DNA of 64,000 nucleotides from Halobacillus karajensis. GTDB lineage: Bacteria; Bacillota; Bacilli; Bacillales; Halobacillaceae. Location: contig NZ_FNWW01000001.1 of the NCBI RefSeq assembly GCF_900108515.1, positions 124,001 through 188,000 on the forward strand, in the 5' to 3' direction. The position numbers and the translations under genes were made by a program. Below, piece after piece: positions 45,778 to 53,758 of the stretch. Position 1 is the first letter of the stretch, and each line of letters begins with the position of its first letter. The notes beneath the pieces were generated by a model. That model saw only the letters and a list, made by a program, of their open reading frames with translations. It ran no database searches and was not told the DNA's origin.

Positions 45778-46092
45778 TTAGTAGTCATAAACTTCTCGCA
45801 TACTTTTTTCAAGTTGTTCCACACGTTTTTGCAGTTGCTCATTTTCCTTTTCCAATGCTTTTGTGTTCGATTCAGCTGCTTTCGAATTCAAGTAGGGATC
45901 GGTTTCCCACCAGTCCATGCCAATTTCCTTCGCTTTGTCTACAGAAGCGACTATGAGACGGATTTTGATCGTCAAAAGTTCAACATCAGCCAGGCCTACT
46001 CGAATGTCACCTGCAATCACAACTCCTTTATCTAAGACCGTTTCCAATACGTCGACAATGCTGTTTGATTGAGTCGGGTGCTCAATGGACAT
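45778..46092 (-). CDS. gvpJ: Gas vesicle protein GvpJ (GvpA/J/M family)
   Basis: A 104-residue minor shell-family protein. The core IVDVLETVLDKGVVIAGDIRVGLADVELLTIKIRLIVASVDKAKEIG is the GvpA-like fold. The extended C-terminus is a coiled coil (NTKALEKENEQLQKRVEQLEKSM), as in GvpJ. GvpJ is needed for nucleation or tip assembly. RBS AAAGGAGGTGTCCTAG. Confidence 0.92.
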   Translation of the reverse strand: MSIEHPTQSNSIVDVLETVLDKGVVIAGDIRVGLADVELLTIKIRLIVASVDKAKEIGMDWWETDPYLNSKAAESNTKALEKENEQLQKRVEQLEKSMREVYDY

Positions 46093-46107
46093 CTAGGACA
46101 CCTCCTT

Positions 46108-46407
46108 TTATAACAAGTTGCCTAAAGGTCCTAAGTCAATATTAAGATCATCATCATCCAATTCAAAAATCTCTTTCAGTTCGTCCATTTTCACCTCAAG
46201 GTTCATGAGTGCGACTCCCAACTGCTCCATCTGTTCCTCTGTCAACGTTCCACCATCGACACGCCGGATCGCCTGACGTTCTACTAACTCCCTCAACAAT
46301 TCAATGATAGTGAGCACAAGTTGAGCAAGTCCTTGCTCTGCTCCGTCAGGGTCAAGATTGATTCGGCTGCTTTTAAAGGGCTGTTCTTCAATACTTTTCT
46401 GTGACAC
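46108..46407 (-). CDS. gvpK: Gas vesicle protein GvpK
   Basis: A 99-residue protein. INLDPDGAEQGLAQLVLTIIELLRELVERQAIRRVDGG and LTEEQMEQLGVALMNLEVKMDELKE are GvpK signatures. Essential accessory protein of the assembly complex. The GTG start, about ten bases after AAAGGAGG, makes it overlap the end of gvpS by 20 bases. Confidence 0.94.
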   Translation of the reverse strand: MSQKSIEEQPFKSSRINLDPDGAEQGLAQLVLTIIELLRELVERQAIRRVDGGTLTEEQMEQLGVALMNLEVKMDELKEIFELDDDDLNIDLGPLGNLL

Positions 46408-46651
46408 GTTCCAATGCCTCCTTTTCCCTATCCAATTTTGCAGAGCTCAAGGAGTCTACAAGGTCCTTTTGTTGAGACTGAATAAGGGTTTCAACAGAAG
46501 AAATTAATAATTTCAAATCTAAATAGACAAGGTCAATGCCTGCAATTGAGATGATAATATCGCCTTTGATGGCCACTCCTTTATCCAGTACGGTATCTAA
46601 AATATCTATCAGTGCGATCTCTCTATTCTCATAATTTTCTCTGATGGACAC
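46388..46651 (-). CDS. gvpS: Gas vesicle protein GvpS (GvpA/J/M family)
   Basis: An 87-residue member of the GvpA fold family: IALIDILDTVLDKGVAIKGDIIISIAGIDLVYLDLKLLISSV. Position between gvpL and gvpK corresponds to B. megaterium gvpS. GTG start behind GAGGTGGGCTGA, adjacent to the gvpL stop. Confidence 0.9.
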   Translation of the reverse strand: MSIRENYENREIALIDILDTVLDKGVAIKGDIIISIAGIDLVYLDLKLLISSVETLIQSQQKDLVDSLSSAKLDREKEALERVTEKY

Positions 46652-47473
46652 TCAGCCCACCTCGCTTTTAGAGAGAGTTGAAAAATGGTATGGAGGCCAA
46701 GGTCCAGTAACTTCTATCACCCAACCCGCTTGTTCTCCCTGCTCGTTCGCCTCAGTTACTTTGCCTAGAAATCCTTCAACATTCTCTAAATCAATTAAAA
46801 AGGCACCATTCCAACACATATCTTCCTCTTTCCCAGTTACGCTCTTATTCCAAATCTTCTTTTCAGCACTATCCACAGAAAAGGCTTGCCATTCTCTGTG
46901 CAGATGTCTCACATAGTTCTGCTGTTCCTGAATGACTTGATCATCGATCTGCTGATCAAGCTTCTTCCGCTGCAAATACTGCATTCCTTTAGACAGCTGG
47001 GCGATTTGATCTTTCTTTTTTTGAATAACCGGGTGCTGGTCGGCTATTTGCTCTTTTAACCGCTCAGGTTGATTGTATATTTTGACATTCCACTCTTCCT
47101 TACCGGATAGTTGATGCAAAATGGCTCTCCACTCTTTTTCATGCGCTTCCATTTTCTTTTTTAAACTCTTTTCACTTTGGAAAATGGTACAAAACTTCAT
47201 GGGGATTAAGGTAGAAAGGTCCGTCAAGGCCATTAGAATCTTATGATGCAAATAGGCTTTCTCCTGAACCCAATCCATTTTTTTCGTTTTCTCTTCCAGC
47301 GCTTCCTCTCCAAATTCATCCTGCTTCACGGAACTTACAATAGCTGCACACTCTCCATAATTCAGAACCTCAAAGTTAGTGTGACCGTCGATCCCTGTCC
47401 ATTTAGATAAAGCGCTTGTATTGGCTTCCTCATGAAGTATGATTCCATACAAATAAAGTAGCCTCTCCATCAT
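46652..47473 (-). CDS. gvpL: Gas vesicle protein GvpL (GvpF/L family)
   Basis: A 273-residue GvpF/L family protein, LLYLYGIILHEEANTS, with DLSTLIPMKFCTIFQSEKSLKKKMEAHEKEWRAILHQL and a C-terminal NGAFLIDLENVEGF, TGPWPPYHFS. GvpL interacts with GvpA-family proteins as an assembly hub in other organisms. Two ATGs (47473, 47470) follow AAGGAG. It follows gvpG by ten bases. Confidence 0.92.
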   Translation of the reverse strand: MMERLLYLYGIILHEEANTSALSKWTGIDGHTNFEVLNYGECAAIVSSVKQDEFGEEALEEKTKKMDWVQEKAYLHHKILMALTDLSTLIPMKFCTIFQSEKSLKKKMEAHEKEWRAILHQLSGKEEWNVKIYNQPERLKEQIADQHPVIQKKKDQIAQLSKGMQYLQRKKLDQQIDDQVIQEQQNYVRHLHREWQAFSVDSAEKKIWNKSVTGKEEDMCWNGAFLIDLENVEGFLGKVTEANEQGEQAGWVIEVTGPWPPYHFSTLSKSEVG

Positions 47474-47482
47474 AAAAACTCC

Positions 47483-47737
47483 TTACTTCCTTTTCGTCAT
47501 GTTTTCCCATTGTTCTATTTCGAGCTTTTTAGCTATTTCATATCTTAGAAGAAGTTCTTCCTCCTGCTGTTCATAATGCTCTTTGGTAATTTCATCCAAT
47601 TCATACATCATTTGTAACTGAACCAATTTCTTCTGGATATGCTCCAGGTCGTACATTTCCTTATCCACTTCATCTTTCACATGCTCACCGACTTTTTTTA
47701 TGAGATGGATCGGGGAAGTGAACAATTTGTGAATCAT
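47483..47737 (-). CDS. gvpG: Gas vesicle protein GvpG
   Basis: An 84-residue coiled-coil protein, MIHKLFTSPIHLIKKVGEHVKDEVDKEMYD, then ELDEITKEHYEQQEEELLLRYE. The 'F-x-x-P-x-x-x-I/L' start is the GvpG hallmark. Its ATG overlaps the gvpF stop by four bases. Confidence 0.93.
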   Translation of the reverse strand: MIHKLFTSPIHLIKKVGEHVKDEVDKEMYDLEHIQKKLVQLQMMYELDEITKEHYEQQEEELLLRYEIAKKLEIEQWENMTKRK

Positions 47738-48495
47738 GACGCTTCCACTTTCAGTTTGATGTTGATGAAATTATAAGCAGGCCATGGACCTGTATATTTG
47801 AAGTCAACGTAATCCTTCCAGCGTTCATGTAATTCGTTAACTTTATCATCAAAAGATTCCTCATATTCACGATCAATCAAATAGGCTCCGTTCAAAAGCA
47901 TCTTCTCTCCGAGAGGATCGTTCAACTTAGAAGCCTCTGACAACTTGGACAGGGGATCATGAATCGTTTCTTCAATATCTCTTTGAATCTTAGTGAAAAA
48001 ATCACGGGCCATTTCACCGAGTTGAATCCGGTCAAAGTATCCGGCTGCTTTAGACTTCTGGGCTACCGTGTCTTTTTTCTTCACAATCTTGGTGTTTTGT
48101 TGAATTTGCTCTTCCAGCCATTCCCTTTTTCCAATCACCTTTAAGCCGATCTCTATTTTATTTTTCACTTCCACGAACAACTTTTTGAGCTGTGGATATA
48201 GATTTTCTGTGAGCGCTTGTGTATCTTCTTTTGTATTAAAGACATTTCCAAAACTAATCGGGATCACAGAACTCTCCTGTTCCATCACCCTTGAAATCAC
48301 CTGCTGGTGTGTCATTAATGGTTTTTTCTTAGGATGATAAATTTTAATAGGAGCTTCTATGGCTACCATCGCTGCATCCCTATAATGGATAGTAAAGATT
48401 TCTCTTTCTTCACCCTCAAAATTGATCATTCCGTAATTTTTCTCCTCTTTCGTTTGAATACAACAAAATACATAAATACCGTTTTCTTCAACCAT
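47734..48495 (-). CDS. gvpF: Gas vesicle protein GvpF (GvpF/L family)
   Basis: A 253-residue GvpF/L family protein: GIYVFCCIQTKEEKNYG at the start, VIPISFGNVFNTKEDTQALTENLYPQLKKLF in the middle, NGAYLIDREYEESF and TGPWPAYNFINI near the end, parallel to the same motifs in gvpL. GvpF binds GvpA and may set the start of assembly. ATG after AGGAGGTCTTGGG. Confidence 0.93.
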   Translation of the reverse strand: MVEENGIYVFCCIQTKEEKNYGMINFEGEEREIFTIHYRDAAMVAIEAPIKIYHPKKKPLMTHQQVISRVMEQESSVIPISFGNVFNTKEDTQALTENLYPQLKKLFVEVKNKIEIGLKVIGKREWLEEQIQQNTKIVKKKDTVAQKSKAAGYFDRIQLGEMARDFFTKIQRDIEETIHDPLSKLSEASKLNDPLGEKMLLNGAYLIDREYEESFDDKVNELHERWKDYVDFKYTGPWPAYNFINIKLKVEAS

Positions 48496-48506
48496 CCCAA
48501 GACCTC

Positions 48507-49412
48507 CTAAATTTTCTTACACTGTTCGATAATTCTGTTTCTCGCTTCTTTTTCATCGTTTGTGCTAGATAAAAGCGAAAAATAGGTGATGTCCATACAC
48601 AAATTTTGAAAGGATTCATTTTTGCCTTCGATGGGTACTCCTGTTTTTTCCGCAATATCAGCAATCATAATTGATGAACGTACACTTAAATCTGGTCCTT
48701 TTCCAGATTCCGATTGATTTACATTTCGTATGAACCGCACAACAGCCTCTGCTTTATCCCGGTCGACACCAGTCCGTTCCATGACCACGGCAATTTCAGC
48801 ATCCATACTGATGAAATTCAGCGGGATCGAAATCATTCGGTCCATCAATGCATCCTGAGTATCATAAACACCGATATACTCCGCAGGATTACTTGTAAAT
48901 ACCATTCTAAAGTCCGGGTGTACGCGCAAATGAGAATCCTTTGTTTTGGATCCGTATAACGGAAGAACTCTCTCTTCAAGTACGGAAAGAAACAAATTGT
49001 TCGTATCCGGGGAGGACCTTGTGAATTCATCGTAAACAACGGTATGACCATTTTTCACGGCTTCATAAAGGTGGCCCTCCACCCAGTCTTCCGTTACATT
49101 TTCTTCGATTTTTCTTACAGTTTTAATAAAATTATCATTCAGCTTCTTACGACTATACCCTCTATAGGCGCCGATTAGATCCTCGTTGGTTAAATCCTTA
49201 TTTCCGGTAATTAACGTGACCGGCCGCTTGATTAATTTAGCCACATGGATAGCAAGCGTCGTCTTCCCAACCCCGGAGGGGCCTGTATAATGAACCGGGT
49301 AACCGGCGGATAAATAATTTAATGAACGGCGAATTATGCTTTTATAATAGGGGTGCTCATAAACGCCCTTCTTTTGAGAGGTGTGTAGGTTGCTTTGTTT
49401 CAATACAGTCAT
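48507..49412 (-). CDS. gvpN: Gas vesicle AAA+ ATPase GvpN
   Basis: A 301-residue AAA+ ATPase. Walker A TGPSGVGKTT is at 43-52, Walker B TVVYDEFTRS and sensor VFTSNPAEYIGVYDTQDALMDRM follow; the family is MoxR/CbbQ-like. GvpN drives or remodels gas vesicle growth. ATG at 49412 after GGGAGGGGTGGCG; an upstream in-frame stretch overlaps gvpR and lacks an RBS. Confidence 0.96.
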   Translation of the reverse strand: MTVLKQSNLHTSQKKGVYEHPYYKSIIRRSLNYLSAGYPVHYTGPSGVGKTTLAIHVAKLIKRPVTLITGNKDLTNEDLIGAYRGYSRKKLNDNFIKTVRKIEENVTEDWVEGHLYEAVKNGHTVVYDEFTRSSPDTNNLFLSVLEERVLPLYGSKTKDSHLRVHPDFRMVFTSNPAEYIGVYDTQDALMDRMISIPLNFISMDAEIAVVMERTGVDRDKAEAVVRFIRNVNQSESGKGPDLSVRSSIMIADIAEKTGVPIEGKNESFQNLCMDITYFSLLSSTNDEKEARNRIIEQCKKI

Positions 49413-49425
49413 CGCCACCCCTCCC

Positions 49426-49686
49426 TTATTGCTCGACTTGGTCTTCAATTTCACTTCGATATCTAAGACTCAAACGTGAAAACCCTGTCACTTCGCTGTT
49501 CTCATCAAGAAAAACTTCATATAAGCCAACCATTTGATCTCTCGCATATTTCTTCATATATTCTTTTTCTTCGATTACTTCAACCAACACCCGCCATTCC
49601 TGGTCCTTCTTTCTTGCCGAGATAATTTTATGTGGCGGTGCAATATTTTCATTAAAAAAGTCGGTCACCTGGTTCAAAATCTTCAT
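49426..49686 (-). CDS. gvpR: Gas vesicle protein GvpR / GvpO-like
   Basis: An 86-residue protein: MKILNQVTDFFNENIAPPHKIISARKKDQEWRVLVEVIEEKEYM, then DQMVGLYEVFLDENSEVTGFSRLSLRYRS. The 'W-x-V-x-V-E-x-x-E' and 'Y-E-V-x-L-D' features are those of the GvpO family; position between gvpB and gvpN is that of B. megaterium gvpR. ATG at 49686 behind GAGGG. Confidence 0.85.
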   Translation of the reverse strand: MKILNQVTDFFNENIAPPHKIISARKKDQEWRVLVEVIEEKEYMKKYARDQMVGLYEVFLDENSEVTGFSRLSLRYRSEIEDQVEQ

Positions 49687-49787
49687 AAAACTGCATCCCT
49701 CTCTTTTCCTAATTAGCACATTCTTCATAGATTAGGAAGGGAGGGAACCACTACAGGTTCCCTTTTCCTGTTGGGGAGGATCCCGAC

Positions 49788-50078
49788 TTAAATGCTAAAT
49801 TCTCCGCGCTCGTTTGTAGATTGGGAAGGAGCAGAATCCTCTTCACCTAGTCGGCCTCCAAGCCCTTCTTCTTCCACTTCATCACGTAAAAGCCCAACAG
49901 CCTCTGCATATCGCAGCCATGTATCAACACTGGCAATAACAACCCTTGCTTCTACTGTAATTAATTCAATTCCGACTACAGAGACACGAGCAAACGCATC
50001 AATCACAATACCTTTATCCAAGATACGGTCAACCACTTCAGCAAGACTGGAACTATCTGTTGATTTTTGAATAGCCAT
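49788..50078 (-). CDS. gvpB: Gas vesicle major shell protein GvpB/GvpA
   Basis: The 96-residue shell subunit: [56 protein letters not shown] is almost the invariant GvpA core that polymerises into the hollow protein shell. The C-terminal extension ([19 protein letters not shown]) ends in FSI, as in B. megaterium GvpB. It is the only major shell gene in the cluster. ATG after GAGGAGAATAAAAA. Confidence 0.97.
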   Translation of the reverse strand: MAIQKSTDSSSLAEVVDRILDKGIVIDAFARVSVVGIELITVEARVVIASVDTWLRYAEAVGLLRDEVEEEGLGGRLGEEDSAPSQSTNERGEFSI

Positions 50079-50098
50079 TTTTTATTCTCCTCTCTTTG

Positions 50099-50632
50099 TT
50101 ACGAATGATAGGTTTTAATATTAGAAAGACCCTTGATGTCTTTCGAGCCCTTAATAGAAGAAGAACTCTTTATATGGGAAACCCCTTTGATATCCTGGAC
50201 CCCTTTCACTCTTCCACTCTGAGACCTATTGTTTTGGAGCGACCGCTGCATCTGTTCCCCTGATTCTTTAACGGAATTCAGTTTATCCTTAAATCCTAAT
50301 AGGCGGTCCTGTACTTTCTCTTTCGCTTCTTCTGCCTTTGAATGCACTTGATCCGCATTCGAAGATGTTTTCTCCTGAAGCTCTTCTTTCATGCCGCCAA
50401 CTTTGGACTGTATTTGTTTTTTGAACTGATCCTGGAAGAAATCTCCTGCTTGGTCACGGATCTCGTCCTCGACATGGTCTTTTAATTCTTTAGGACCTTT
50501 TACTTTCTGACTGATTTTCGAATTAGGAGTTGGCCATTTATCCTTTACCACATCAACTGATTTCTTCAACCCTCCTCCCACATAATCGAAGACGGATTTA
50601 CTTTCCTCGTTATTTTTATTTGATGGAAACAT
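50099..50632 (-). CDS. gvpQ: Gas vesicle protein GvpQ-like, with C-terminal IKG repeats
   Basis: A 177-residue basic, coiled-coil protein (FFQDQFKKQIQSKVGGMKEEL; HSKAEEAKEKVQDRLLGFKD). The last 35 residues hold about five six-residue repeats of the form x-x-x-I-K-G/S (QDIKG, SHIKS, SSIKG, KDIKG, SNIKT). Position just before gvpB matches gvpQ (or gvpP) of B. megaterium, whose role is not essential. The ATG at 50632 follows GGAGGTGAGG; an in-frame GTG lies within this RBS. First gene of the operon. Confidence 0.75.
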   Translation of the reverse strand: MFPSNKNNEESKSVFDYVGGGLKKSVDVVKDKWPTPNSKISQKVKGPKELKDHVEDEIRDQAGDFFQDQFKKQIQSKVGGMKEELQEKTSSNADQVHSKAEEAKEKVQDRLLGFKDKLNSVKESGEQMQRSLQNNRSQSGRVKGVQDIKGVSHIKSSSSIKGSKDIKGLSNIKTYHS

Positions 50633-50688
50633 CCTCACCTCCCCACTCCATATTTCATATAAAAATTTTTAACTGGTTTCTATCCTTA

Positions 50689-50713
50689 CTTCCCACATAC
50701 ATCGACATAAAAC
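50689..50713 (-). promoter_or_regulatory. Candidate sigma-B type promoter of the gas vesicle operon
   Basis: On the minus strand GTTTTA, 13 bases, GGGAAG resemble the sigma-B consensus (GTTTAA-N12-15-GGGWAW) with two mismatches, about 55 bases before the gvpQ start. No better sigma-A promoter was found in the region. Confidence 0.35.
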
Positions 50714-51060
50714 CCTCCACTCGCTAAAAAGTCCGAAAAATGGTAGGAATGACGCTCTTTGTTACGAGAGCGCTGAATCTATAAGACTAGAATCCCATAG
50801 GTATCCCGCCTCTTTTTACAAAATTGACAATCTTATTAAAATAGCAGAATTTTATTTATAGCTTATCTGATTCTCTATTCATTCCCCCCTACACGGGGGT
50901 TACCTCAGATAAAAAGACTCCGTTCTATAACAATACTTGGGAATATCCCTGCTTCTTTCTACCCTTAAGCCCCCCTTTTTTGATGCAACTATCCCAACCC
51001 GTATTCAGGAGGAAAATGACGAAAAAGTTAGAATTATTAGATTATAAACTTTAAAGGAGG
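50714..51060. other. Intergenic interval gvp operon / protease
   Basis: About 350 bases with a small hairpin (CGCTCT / AGAGCG, 50753-50772) and a TTGACA at 50824-50829 facing the protease, without a clear -10 partner at the right distance. Otherwise nothing is recognised. Confidence 0.5.
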
Positions 51061-51067
51061 AATTGAT

Positions 51068-52258
51068 TTGAAGTTCAAAAAACTCGCTACACTGTCACTC
51101 GCTGCGTCACTGGCCCTCTTACCGACAACAGGACAAGCCTTCGCGGAAACACAACCGGAATCTTTAAACAAAGTAAAGGTGCAAGAAGACAAAGGGGAAT
51201 TTGTAAAAGGTGAAGTCGTTGTTAAATATAAGGAAGGAAAATCATTAAAAGGAAAGCAACTTGAATCCTTCGGAGCAGAGACTCTTGAGGATAGTAAAGT
51301 TGTAGATTCAGAAGTAAAAGTACTTAAGGTCGGAAATGTAGAAAAAGCGGTTAAAGCATTAAATAAGAACCCAAATGTTGAATATGCTGAGCCGAACTAT
51401 GTTTTCAATGCCACATGGTCACCAAATGATACTTACTACAGCTCCCATCAGTATGGGCCACAAAATACAAACACAGAAGCAGCGTGGGATATCACTCGTG
51501 GAAGCAGCAATCAGGAAATTGCCATTGTCGACTCTGGTGTTGACTACAATCATCCAGACCTAGCAGGAAAAACAATCAAAGGTTATGATTTCGTTGACAA
51601 CGACTATGATCCAATGGACTTGAACAACCACGGTACACACGTAGCCGGAACAGCTGCGGCTATAACAAATAATGGTTCTGGTGTTGCAGGAATGGCTCCA
51701 AACACGAGTATCCTGGCCGTTCGTGCCCTTGATGCTAATGGAAGCGGATCTTTGTATGATATCGCAGATGCTATCCGTTACTCTGCGGACGAAGGAGCGG
51801 AAGTGATTAACCTTTCTCTTGGTTGTGACTGTGATACACAGACACTTGAAAATGCCGTTAATTACGCGTGGAACAAAGGCTCTGTCGTCATAGCCGCTGC
51901 AGGAAACGATGGCGTATCTACTACATTTGAACCTGCTTCTTATGATAATGTTATTGCTGTAGGTGCTGTCGATAGCAACAACAACAAGGCTTCCTTCTCC
52001 AACTACGGGACTTGGGTTGACGTCACGGCCCCTGGTGTCGACATCGCTTCCACCGTTCCTAACGGCGGATATGCGTACATGTCTGGTACGTCAATGGCTT
52101 CCCCTCACGTAGCAGGTCTTGCCGGTTTGCTTGCATCCCAAGGACGTTCGAACAGCAACATCCGTGCAGCAATCGAGCAAACAGCCGATCCAATCTCCGG
52201 CACAGGCTACTACTTTGAGCACGGTCTGATCAATTCTTATAATGCTGTAAACTATTAA
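51068..52258 (+). CDS. Secreted subtilisin family serine protease (S8)
   Basis: A 396-residue pre-pro-protease. Signal peptide about 1-27 (ends GQAFAE), inhibitor-type propeptide about 28-115 (VKGEVVVKYKEG, VEYAEPNYVF), then the catalytic domain with D155 (IVDSGVDYNHPD), H188 (NNHGTHVAGT), oxyanion N280 (AAAGND) and S342 (SGTSMASPHVAG). The thermitase/halotolerant subtilase group fits its acidic, Asn/Asp-rich surface. The start is TTG at 51068, seven bases after AAAGGAGG; no ATG alternative exists. Degradative enzymes of this kind are usually under DegS-DegU, also encoded here. Confidence 0.96.
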   Translation: MKFKKLATLSLAASLALLPTTGQAFAETQPESLNKVKVQEDKGEFVKGEVVVKYKEGKSLKGKQLESFGAETLEDSKVVDSEVKVLKVGNVEKAVKALNKNPNVEYAEPNYVFNATWSPNDTYYSSHQYGPQNTNTEAAWDITRGSSNQEIAIVDSGVDYNHPDLAGKTIKGYDFVDNDYDPMDLNNHGTHVAGTAAAITNNGSGVAGMAPNTSILAVRALDANGSGSLYDIADAIRYSADEGAEVINLSLGCDCDTQTLENAVNYAWNKGSVVIAAAGNDGVSTTFEPASYDNVIAVGAVDSNNNKASFSNYGTWVDVTAPGVDIASTVPNGGYAYMSGTSMASPHVAGLAGLLASQGRSNSNIRAAIEQTADPISGTGYYFEHGLINSYNAVNY

Positions 52259-52354
52259 TGAGTAGGGGAGGCGATTAACCTCCGCCTCTAGTCCCCCGTA
52301 CAATACGACGATATCTAAGATTGAGTAAAAATGGATATCCTGCATGAAAAGATT

Positions 52355-52397
52355 AGAACCCTAAACGATTCCAGAAGGAGTTGTTTAGGGTTCTTTT
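52355..52397 (+). terminator. Terminator downstream of the protease
   Basis: AGAACCCTAAAC / GTTTAGGGTTCT arms, 16-base loop, then TTTT. A smaller GAGGCG / CGCCTC hairpin without T run lies just after the stop codon. Confidence 0.8.
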
Positions 52398-52482
52398 CGT
52401 ATTGTACTGAAATTCTTTGAATCCTATTCTGGAATTCGTCTTTATGGCATACGTATTCATCGGGGCGAAAGTTTGCCTCCAG

Positions 52483-52496
52483 AGTCCAGGTCATCA
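52483..52496. repeat. Partial copy of the GACCWGGTC repeat, copy 5
   Basis: AGTCCAGGTCATCA shares CCAGGTCATC with copies 1 and 2; no second arm. The weakest member of the set. Confidence 0.3.
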
Positions 52497-52521
52497 TTGT
52501 AGGAAAGACAAATAACTGCTT

Positions 52522-53493
52522 TTAAAATAAAAAGTAAGAAGAAATAAAATACATGACAACAATAAGGAAAGACGGAGCAGCGTAATGCAAGAGACCTCCA
52601 TACGATTTTCTCCTCATCATATATAGAATAAGACCCACCATTCCAATAAATAGAAGAGCAATAGGAAGGTTTCCTCCGGACGTTGCATTCAAGATCGGTC
52701 CTTTTTGATAAAAAATATCTGTGATTGCAAGCAGCTGAAGATTAAATAAATTACTCCCCAGGATTGATCCCACAGCCATATCATAGTTTGCCAGCTTTAA
52801 GGCGACAAGTACGGTGATAAGCTCGGGCAGAGAGGTAGAAGCAGCAATCAAAAAGCTCCCAACAAAACTTGAATTCATCCCTGTCTGCTGTGCCAGTTGA
52901 TCCCCAAAAATAGACAATGCGCTGCCGGCAGCAAAAACGATGACCGCACTAACAGCGAAACCAACACTTGCCGCCTTCAAGGAATAGTCCTTTCCTGTCG
53001 CAGCAGCCTCATCCTCGACCATTTCTTTCTCTTCATTATTATCAAAGTATCTGACGGTGAACACATAAAGCCCTACTAAGATAAACATTTCAATACCGAT
53101 ATTAAAGATGGTGATACTAGAATTTAACACCAAGGAAAGAACTACTACCCCTGTAAAAACCATTGCAGCAAATGCAGAAGGCAGGTGCTGTTTTGGTTCA
53201 ATCATGTTAAACATCCGTTTTCTGCGGTAAATGAGATCTATAAAAGCTAATATTAAGACGTTAAAAATATTGCTCCCTAACATATTTCCTACAGCAATAT
53301 CTGGATTATCGATGTAAACGGCAGTAAGACTTGTGGTTAGTTCCGGCAATGAAGTAGCTCCTGCGATTAGGAATGTGCCTACAACAGCTCCACTTAATTT
53401 AGATTTTTGGCTAATGACGTCACCGAAACGGTTAAGTTGAATAGACGCTAGGACGACAATAACGGCAGACAGGGTGAATATTAGAAATGTCAT
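52522..53493 (-). CDS. CaCA family cation exchanger (Mn2+/Ca2+ export)
   Basis: A 323-residue membrane protein with about ten TM helices in two halves, each with an alpha-repeat: GTFLIAGATSLPELTTSL with AVGNMLGSNIFNVL, and GSFLIAASTSLPELITVL with AVGSILGSNLFNLQ. This is the YrbG-type Na+/Ca2+ exchanger fold. The gene lies directly behind a yybP-ykoY manganese riboswitch, so export of Mn2+ is the likely role. ATG at 53493 after AGGAGGGAAATG; two earlier in-frame ATGs overlap the RBS. Confidence 0.92.
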   Translation of the reverse strand: MTFLIFTLSAVIVVLASIQLNRFGDVISQKSKLSGAVVGTFLIAGATSLPELTTSLTAVYIDNPDIAVGNMLGSNIFNVLILAFIDLIYRRKRMFNMIEPKQHLPSAFAAMVFTGVVVLSLVLNSSITIFNIGIEMFILVGLYVFTVRYFDNNEEKEMVEDEAAATGKDYSLKAASVGFAVSAVIVFAAGSALSIFGDQLAQQTGMNSSFVGSFLIAASTSLPELITVLVALKLANYDMAVGSILGSNLFNLQLLAITDIFYQKGPILNATSGGNLPIALLFIGMVGLILYMMRRKSYGGLLHYAAPSFLIVVMYFISSYFLF

Positions 53494-53593
53494 CATTTCC
53501 CTCCTCATCTTGAATCAGCAAGAACAGATGTGCCCGTTACAGCTCTGCTCCATAAGAGTTCACAATCATTGAATTCTATAATTTCCCAGACAA

Positions 53594-53632
53594 TAAAAAA
53601 AGACCTTGACCATCTAGAGTGGCCAAGGTCTT
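53594..53632 (-). terminator. Riboswitch-controlled terminator
   Basis: AAGACCTTGGCCA / TGGTCAAGGTCTT hairpin plus seven T on the minus strand, about 100 bases before the exchanger start. Its 5' arm overlaps the conserved 3' box of the aptamer, as in other yybP-ykoY expression platforms. Confidence 0.85.
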
Positions 53633-53721
53633 GCGTACTATGGTTATAGTTTGATGAACCGAGTGTGTGCACACTGAAATGACGATCCATCAACCGTATG
53701 ATACGGTCGCTACTCCCCTTG
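53612..53721 (-). ncRNA. yybP-ykoY Mn2+ riboswitch aptamer
   Basis: On the minus strand the leader begins AAGGGGAGTAGC (53709-53720), the conserved 5' box. Two hairpin regions follow (ACCGTAT/ATACGGT and GTGTGCACAC), then the 3' box GCAAGACCTTGGCC (53621-53634). These conserved strings, their order and the following terminator define the yybP-ykoY family, whose ligand is Mn2+. Mn2+ binding should hold the GACCTT segment in the aptamer and prevent the terminator, switching the exporter on. Confidence 0.88.
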
Positions 53722-53729
53722 ATATAATC

Positions 53730-53758
53730 AATATAGCGAATTCTTAAAGAAACGTCAA
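53730..53758 (-). promoter_or_regulatory. Sigma-A promoter of the riboswitch-exchanger unit
   Basis: TTGACG (53753-53758), 17 bases, TATATT (53730-53735) on the minus strand; transcription would begin right before the aptamer. Confidence 0.85.

Noticed and set aside
49160-49412. GvpN interpreted as a NorQ/MoxR chaperone of another system
   Set aside because: Its place within an otherwise complete gas vesicle operon fixes it as GvpN; the MoxR-like motifs are expected.
53505-53693. 62-codon minus-strand frame upstream of the cation exchanger
   Set aside because: It lies within the yybP-ykoY riboswitch and its terminator; the RNA explains the sequence.
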